A stretch of DNA of 64,000 nucleotides from an uncultured Poribacteria bacterium (GTDB taxonomy: Bacteria; Poribacteria; WGA-4E; WGA-3G): assembly GCA_951828385.1 (NCBI GenBank), contig OX639973.1:248001-312000 (forward strand), given 5' to 3'. The notes beneath the pieces were generated by a model. It was not told where the DNA came from. It was given only the letters and a program-made list of their open reading frames with translations, and ran no database searches. Positions within the stretch are counted from its first letter, which is position 1. Each line of letters opens with the position of its first letter. This document shows, one piece after another, positions 62,301 to 64,000 of the stretch. The position numbers and the translations under genes are program-made.

Positions 62301-62532
62301 CCGCAATAACATAGAGCCAGCCAGCAAACAGGTTGTGGTTTTTTAAGTCACCAAGATTCTGGTATGCCTTAAGAAACGCATCTTGCGTGATCTCTTGAGC
62401 GATGTGAAAATCACCGATTTTCCGCCACGCCAGCGTGTGAACCGGTTTCTGATATTTTTTCACCAAAGAAGCGAACGCGTCCTGGTCACCTTGCAAGCTG
62501 CGTTGAATGAGTTCAGCATCGTTCTGGGTCAT
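59368..62532 (-). CDS. ECF-type sigma factor fused through a membrane helix to an extracytoplasmic Asp-box propeller
   Basis: 1054 aa. The ATG at 62532 follows GGAGG; start codons at 62541 (ATG) and 62535 (GTG) also lie nearby. Residues 1-185 are an ECF sigma factor: region 2 (YQKPVHTLAWRKIGD, DAFLKAYQNLGDL, GWLYVIAARL) and region 4 (LPESERTVITLFYLGEMT, ISPNTVKSRLSRARNRLKK). One helix (221-244) crosses the membrane. The outer 700 residues contain about eight Asp-box (BNR) repeats, such as STDRGESW, TTDGGESW and SFDEGETW. No separate anti-sigma gene is near. It may sense extracellular ligands directly and alter sigma activity. Confidence 0.88.
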   Translation of the reverse strand: MTQNDAELIQRSLQGDQDAFASLVKKYQKPVHTLAWRKIGDFHIAQEITQDAFLKAYQNLGDLKNHNLFAGWLYVIAARLCYDWHQKNAMPMKSLNNIDPSEVDRVSYSRYVADKQATEADETRREVVKKLLQKLPESERTVITLFYLGEMTIKGIGDFLGISPNTVKSRLSRARNRLKKEEDMIQQNLGSFQLPANLTETIMREISRIVPTAPAANKPVLPWALSAASAVLIFLLIGVGTQYLSRFQRPYNLNAASEPTVEIIEAVFVYDSPAKPDVRNQEGSSITPGNTPGAGQKPDAQRFAAALVGETEVATPQLQWTQTKGPEGGIVNNFFTTNSGGIYAGTSTALYKLGDGGRTWRRVNARRVSSHTLQDWFENSAQMAARGNMLYLATDTEILASEDKGETWHALGAHPNGIARGFVVTDSGFYLALTDGVYYAKDGETPWVALKDGMEAEKIRALVAIGNTVFAGTNSGLYRLNAERWKLLPVGPVDKHGEKPVIHALAAAKQRLYVAAGEKSANQIGTQIKSDFWWSLYRSTDRGESWYPIDPRERQERETGRQRNGQSSMGFPLPNADNIPRVKIFATGAGVMVTDANGESFYSTNTGETWTTLEKDRSGVGIAPPLLIADTNIFYKGGPSGILRTTDGGESWHPFNTGFVSTPVVTLIAVKGRLYANSADNSYLTSTDGGESWMPLPRDIDHGVFIAAFDDSVYMKRGNNMNSRSPLLRLSTENNRLNFIPGMPGFEEGNQQNKVQAEIDVPEEMMIKALQEVLQEAFPDKVKQNIEDLDLEQLTEMLNGLNIDPDQLSDKVIEKLEDNPDYTRLKKVALDKAFRAQPSAADMLSFYGRFAVSGKTYYIEYGQKLFRWEPGMAEWYDTGLIDEAEFVFPEYSAEASTSMNALDSMGFKIAVSGSTVYVGKRDGHLAQSFDEGETWNDVTQEILFSVEQFNALTFAGSTIYVATDNGVAYSSDGTHWHAATDVEGGQLVMERLVAEGMTVYGTNGQYVYQLQERSNIWEQVTPEIPDLVLSFAVDGNVLYVGTTNSGVLRFTLDE

Positions 62533-62641
62533 CACAAGCATTCCTCCAGATTGAATCTATCTTTAACTATAAGTGACTGGTTTTAGGGATCGAAAAGTTG
62601 CATTATTTAACGATATTTTCAGAAAGAGGGTTTATGCCAAT

Positions 62642-62668
62642 AAAAAAGGCGCGCTTGAAAGCGCGCCT
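62642..62668 (-). terminator. Rho-independent terminator
   Basis: AGGCGCGC (62647-62654) pairs perfectly with GCGCGCCT (62661-62668) around TTGAAA. On the minus strand it is followed by TTTTTT. It is 50 bp after the stop of the lipoprotein gene at 62717. Confidence 0.7.
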
Positions 62669-62716
62669 ACGATAATTTAATCACGTTGATAACGACCGCT
62701 ATGCTTCATGGCAACT

Positions 62717-63163
62717 TTAATTGGTGACAAGCTTATGAGCGACTTTACGCGGTTCTATACTTTCCACACTCGCTTGAAAACCTAAGTCTTCAACAGTCTT
62801 AATTAATGCTGCTTTCACACGGTCAGAGATCGCCTCATTAGCACCCTGTGCAGGATCCGATCCACGAAGTGCCCACACTTCAACAGTAAAGTTTTGTGGT
62901 TCATCAGGATCCAGATGCCACCCGTTAAGGGGTGCCTCAAGCTTCGTTACTTTATAGACCGCATCATCGATAACCAACGCGTCGGTCTTTTGCAACGACC
63001 GCATAACACCGAACACAGAGGTAACCCGTGTCATACCCGTAACCGATAACTTAACATCAAACCCCGTTTTGCCCATGGCTTGGGGCGTGCAACCTATCTG
63101 AAAAACAAATGACACTGCGAACAAGACCAAAAGACAGATAAATACCCACTTTAACTGACGCAT
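62717..63163 (-). CDS. Small lipoprotein-like exported protein
   Basis: 148 aa. The ATG of MRQLKWVF follows GGAGGA. The signal segment ends FQIGC, an atypical lipobox (Gln at -3), so lipid anchoring is likely but not sure. The mature part (VKLSVTGMTRVTSVFGVMRSL, GWHLDPDEPQNFTVEVWALRG) is unknown. It lies between the sigma-propeller gene and its partial paralogue. Confidence 0.65.
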   Translation of the reverse strand: MRQLKWVFICLLVLFAVSFVFQIGCTPQAMGKTGFDVKLSVTGMTRVTSVFGVMRSLQKTDALVIDDAVYKVTKLEAPLNGWHLDPDEPQNFTVEVWALRGSDPAQGANEAISDRVKAALIKTVEDLGFQASVESIEPRKVAHKLVTN

Positions 63164-63212
63164 TGCAATTTCCTCCATATCTTAAAATCTAAACGTAACA
63201 CAATCTATTGAA

Positions 63213-64000
63213 CTAATCATCAAGCGTGAAACGTAGCACGCCACTGCTGGAAGTTCCGACATAGAGAACGTTGCCATCAACAGCAAATGACAAAACAGAA
63301 TCTGGGATTTCAGGCGTTACCTGTTTCCACGTGTCAGAATCTTCTCTCAACGCATACACGTATTGACCGGTTGTACCGTATACCGTTGTTCCCTCTACTG
63401 CAACCTTCTCCACGACAAGCGGGTTGCCTTCAGCATCGGTTGCCGCGCGCCAGTTAACACCACCGCTCGAATAGGCAACGCCTTTGTCGGTTGCCACATA
63501 AACCGTTGATCCTGCGAAGGTAATCGCGTTGAACGCCGCAAAAGAAAACGGAATCTCTGGCGTGACATCGTTCCAAGTCTCGCCCTCATCAAACGACTGC
63601 GAAAGATGTCCATCCCGTTTCCCAACGTAAACGGTATCTCCTGACACAGCAATTTTGAAACCCGTAGAATCCATCATATTCGTAAAAGCAGAAAAACCCC
63701 CTGAATAATCGAAAGGCTTGGATATTAAAGCCGCAAAAACACCTTCTCCGCTATCTACCAATCCTGTGTTGTACCATTCAGTCTCACCGGGTTTCCATCT
63801 GAAAAGTTTCTGCTTGTATTCAACGTAGTACGTCTCACCGCTAACAGCAAAACTTCCGAACATCGGTGCTATGGCGGATATAGCCGCTTCCGCGAACGCC
63901 TTATTCATCCCTTCATTTATCTGTTCAAAATCAATATCCTCAGGATTCGGGGCTTTACCGCTCTCAAGGTCTTGCTTAGCCGCATCCTTAAGTGCATCAA
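63213..64000 (-). CDS. Partial Asp-box propeller protein, 5' end beyond window
   Basis: The frame is open through position 64000; there are at least 262 codons. It matches the C-terminal 270 residues of the protein at 59368, with SFDEGETWNDVT, RWKPGETEWYNTGL and the end VLSFAVDGNVLYVGTSSSG. DNA identity is high between 63213-63860 and 59368-59980. It is probably a second sigma-propeller protein; the sigma part is not in view, so this is inference. Confidence 0.8.
   Translation of the reverse strand, partial: DALKDAAKQDLESGKAPNPEDIDFEQINEGMNKAFAEAAISAIAPMFGSFAVSGETYYVEYKQKLFRWKPGETEWYNTGLVDSGEGVFAALISKPFDYSGGFSAFTNMMDSTGFKIAVSGDTVYVGKRDGHLSQSFDEGETWNDVTPEIPFSFAAFNAITFAGSTVYVATDKGVAYSSGGVNWRAATDAEGNPLVVEKVAVEGTTVYGTTGQYVYALREDSDTWKQVTPEIPDSVLSFAVDGNVLYVGTSSSGVLRFTLDD

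Noticed and set aside
1-64000. tRNA, rRNA and CRISPR arrays
   Set aside because: Intergenic stretches were read for cloverleaf ends, TTCGAA-type loops and regular repeat-spacer patterns; none was found.

Overview
Organism. This 64 kb window is dense, moderately GC bacterial chromosome with a Gram-negative, double-membrane signature: Omp85/POTRA barrels ending in Phe, a PorV-like outer-membrane protein, TonB-type N-termini and many exported proteins. Several phytanoyl-CoA dioxygenase (PhyH) paralogues, DUF4159 proteins, LamG/CBM-type extracellular proteins, an ECF sigma factor fused to a beta-propeller and futalosine-route menaquinone synthesis (mqnD-like) together suggest Candidatus Poribacteria or a close relative. 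This is inference from gene content; no rRNA or tRNA gene was seen.

Layout. 1-3.6 kb (minus): three small exported Cys-rich or coiled-coil proteins and a stand-alone sigma-70 family factor. 4.1-13.8 kb (minus): a tightly spaced run with a small coiled-coil membrane protein, a TGS GTPase, a TonB-like/VWA protein, an M20 amidohydrolase, a class III cyclase-NTPase-TPR protein and an exported TPR protein. 14-21 kb (plus): M28-like peptidase with an altered metal site, AAA/PD-(D/E)XK protein, lipoprotein HtrA protease and DinG-type helicase. 21-30 kb (minus): lipoprotein, an IS200/IS605-like remnant with a promoter-driven structured RNA, M6 protease, zinc-finger/CBM6-like protein, an unusual flotillin and a beta-gamma-crystallin/ThuA-like protein. 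30-39.7 kb: housekeeping and mixed genes (mqnD, RNA methyltransferase-like, GcvH-like without its lipoyl lysine, PorV-like, acpS-folP-ftsH operon).

39.7-43.1 kb is a type II restriction-modification pair. The methyltransferase is intact. The endonuclease gene is split by an IS982-like element (41304-42433) with a 7-bp target duplication; removing the element and one duplication restores the reading frame exactly. 43.1-50.6 kb is a catabolic-looking cluster of four PhyH proteins, an SDR, a GH43-like protein, an MNT-HEPN fusion, a GNAT and a LamG protein. 50.8-58.2 kb (minus) is a five-gene envelope operon: barrel protein, PA14/TonB-like protein, barrel protein and two DUF4159 proteins. 58.4-64 kb holds a truncated TPR gene, hairpin-rich DNA, the sigma factor-propeller fusion, a lipoprotein and a partial propeller paralogue running off the end.

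How it fits together. The most system-like parts are the barrel/PA14/DUF4159 operon, whose PA14 protein carries the TonB SxxxH motif, and the crystallin-flotillin-zinc finger-M6 run. REP-like palindromes recur between genes, and some double as minus-strand terminators.
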